A stretch of DNA of 5,274 bases from Cellulomonadaceae bacterium (lineage in GTDB: Bacteria > Actinomycetota > Actinomycetes > Actinomycetales > Cellulomonadaceae): positions 1 to 5,274 of the forward strand of contig JAITCS010000082.1 of NCBI GenBank assembly GCA_031282935.1, written 5' to 3'. The notes beneath the pieces were generated by a model that searched no databases, was not told where the DNA came from, and saw only the letters and a list, made by a program, of their open reading frames with translations. Shown here piece by piece: positions 4,789-5,274 of this stretch (within the stretch, counting starts at the first letter, position 1; every line of letters starts with the position of its first letter). Both the position numbers and the translations under genes were made by a program.

Positions 4789-4910
4789 GCTGAATCGCGC
4801 GGCGGGTTCCGCTGAAACGCGCGGCGGGTTCCGTCGAATCACGGCCCGCTTCGGCAGAATCGGCGGTGAGCTTTGGCAGAATCGGCGGCTCGCTTCAGGC
4901 TGAATCTCGC
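4789..4910. repeat. Degenerate array of about 22-bp units
   Basis: The pentamer GAATC (once GAAAC) recurs at 4792, 4814, 4836, 4857, 4879 and 4902, so at steps of 22, 22, 21, 22 and 23 bp. The first two units (4789-4810 and 4811-4832) differ at a single base; the fourth and fifth share GGCAGAATCGGCGG; the third and sixth are more diverged. The array lies between the divergent DUF3039 and oxidoreductase promoters. It encodes no plausible protein. Confidence 0.7.
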
Positions 4911-4918
4911 GCCAACTA

Positions 4919-4934
4919 GGCCGCTACGGCGGCC
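4919..4934. promoter_or_regulatory. Palindrome with TACG loop overlapping the -35 region
   Basis: GGCCGC, TACG, GCGGCC form a perfect 6-bp inverted repeat. As RNA it would be a C(UACG)G tetraloop hairpin, but it lies upstream of the predicted start at 4957 (about -23 to -38), so a DNA-binding operator is more likely than a transcribed hairpin. No upstream plus-strand gene needs a terminator here. Confidence 0.4.
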
Positions 4935-4943
4935 GGGATGCAC

Positions 4944-4949
4944 TAGGCT
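4944..4949 (+). promoter_or_regulatory. Oxidoreductase gene -10 box, leaderless promoter
   Basis: TAGGCT, a common actinobacterial form of the -10 element, is followed by 7 nt (TGGGCAC) and the ATG at 4957. No good ribosome binding site is present in the usual place, supporting a leaderless transcript. The -35 position falls within the TACG-loop palindrome. Confidence 0.55.
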
Positions 4950-4956
4950 TGGGCAC

Positions 4957-5274
4957 ATGCTCAACGTGGCGATTATTGGTACAGGTAACATCTCAGCAGC
5001 CCATATTGGGGCCTTTTTGCAATTCCCAGAGATTTGTAAAATAGTAGCGCTGATGGATATTATCGAGGAACGCGCCCAGGAAAAGAAAGAGCGCTTCAAC
5101 CTCACAGACGCCGAGGTTGTTAGTTATGAAGAATTATTAGCGCGCGATGATATTGATTTGGTCGCGAATTGCACGCCCCCAGGTGAACACGCATGGACAA
5201 CCATTGACCTGCTCCGCTCCGGCAAGAATGTGCTTGTTGAAAAGCCGATGGCGCCCTCGCTGAAAGATTGCGAC
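4957..5274 (+). CDS. Gfo/Idh/MocA family oxidoreductase (C-terminal part outside window)
   Basis: The first 106 codons, open to the end of the window. The protein begins with a Rossmann NAD(P)-binding fold: strand MLNVAIIGTGNIS (1-13) with the GxGxxx loop at Gly8-Gly10 and the HIGAF helix (16-20), then VALMDI (30-35), whose Asp34 ends strand two and often contacts the ribose of the cofactor. SYEELLARDDIDLVANCTPPGEHAWTTIDLLRSGKNVLVEKPMA spans 57-99 and includes the family's EKP signature (95-97), in which the Lys is usually catalytic. These enzymes oxidise or reduce hydroxyl groups of sugars, inositols and related compounds with NAD(P); the substrate cannot be inferred because the C-terminal domain is missing. 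It is transcribed away from the DUF3039 gene from what looks like its own leaderless promoter, downstream of an unexplained repeat array. Confidence 0.93.
   Translation, partial: MLNVAIIGTGNISAAHIGAFLQFPEICKIVALMDIIEERAQEKKERFNLTDAEVVSYEELLARDDIDLVANCTPPGEHAWTTIDLLRSGKNVLVEKPMAPSLKDCD

Noticed and set aside
4789..4910. CRISPR array or coding tandem repeat
   Set aside because: The units are contiguous without spacers and 22 bp is not a multiple of three, so it cannot encode a regular peptide repeat.

Overview
The window looks like a chromosomal segment of a fairly GC-rich actinobacterium (Actinomycetota). The evidence is gene content and order: a PncB-type nicotinate phosphoribosyltransferase diverges from clpS, which is followed by a DUF2017 gene, then murI and a Rv1339-like metallo-beta-lactamase-fold gene. 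This matches, in shortened form, the Mycobacterium tuberculosis pncB1-clpS-Rv1332 ... murI-Rv1339 neighbourhood as I remember it. DUF2017 and DUF3039 are also actinobacterial families. The genus cannot be read from the sequence; a relative of Actinomycetaceae or Micrococcales is a guess.

Layout: (1) positions 1-988, minus strand: the N-terminal part of an MBL-fold phosphodiesterase-like gene sits 6 nt after murI, so the two are probably one transcript. (2) 989-1106: murI upstream region with a -10 box directly before the start and a perfect 8-bp inverted repeat about 60 bp upstream. (3) 1107-2394, minus strand: clpS followed after 97 bp of non-coding sequence plus a strong ribosome binding site by a DUF2017 gene carrying a large low-complexity insertion. 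(4) 2395-2453: a very compact divergent promoter region. (5) 2454-3929, plus strand: pncB with an unusual N-terminal extension. (6) 3930-4277: convergent intergenic region containing about three copies of a bipartite stem-loop repeat and nothing that looks coding. (7) 4278-4712, minus strand: a DUF3039 protein with a collagen-like tract. (8) 4713-4956: divergent intergenic region with a degenerate array of about 22-bp period and a UACG-loop palindrome. (9) 4957-5274, plus strand: start of a Gfo/Idh/MocA-family oxidoreductase that runs off the window.

Functionally this is housekeeping DNA: peptidoglycan D-glutamate supply (MurI), N-degron delivery to the Clp protease (ClpS), NAD salvage (PncB), probable cyclic-nucleotide hydrolysis (MBL protein), plus two conserved small proteins of unknown function and an NAD(P)-dependent oxidoreductase. 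The most coherent observation is regulatory: all five genes that appear to lead a transcript have a TANNNT -10 box 6-7 nt before the start codon, the signature of leaderless mRNAs, while the two internal operon genes have Shine-Dalgarno-like sequences instead. I see no mobile element, CRISPR array, RNA gene, or convincing new multi-gene system. The unexplained material is in the non-coding repeats and in the low-complexity insertions.
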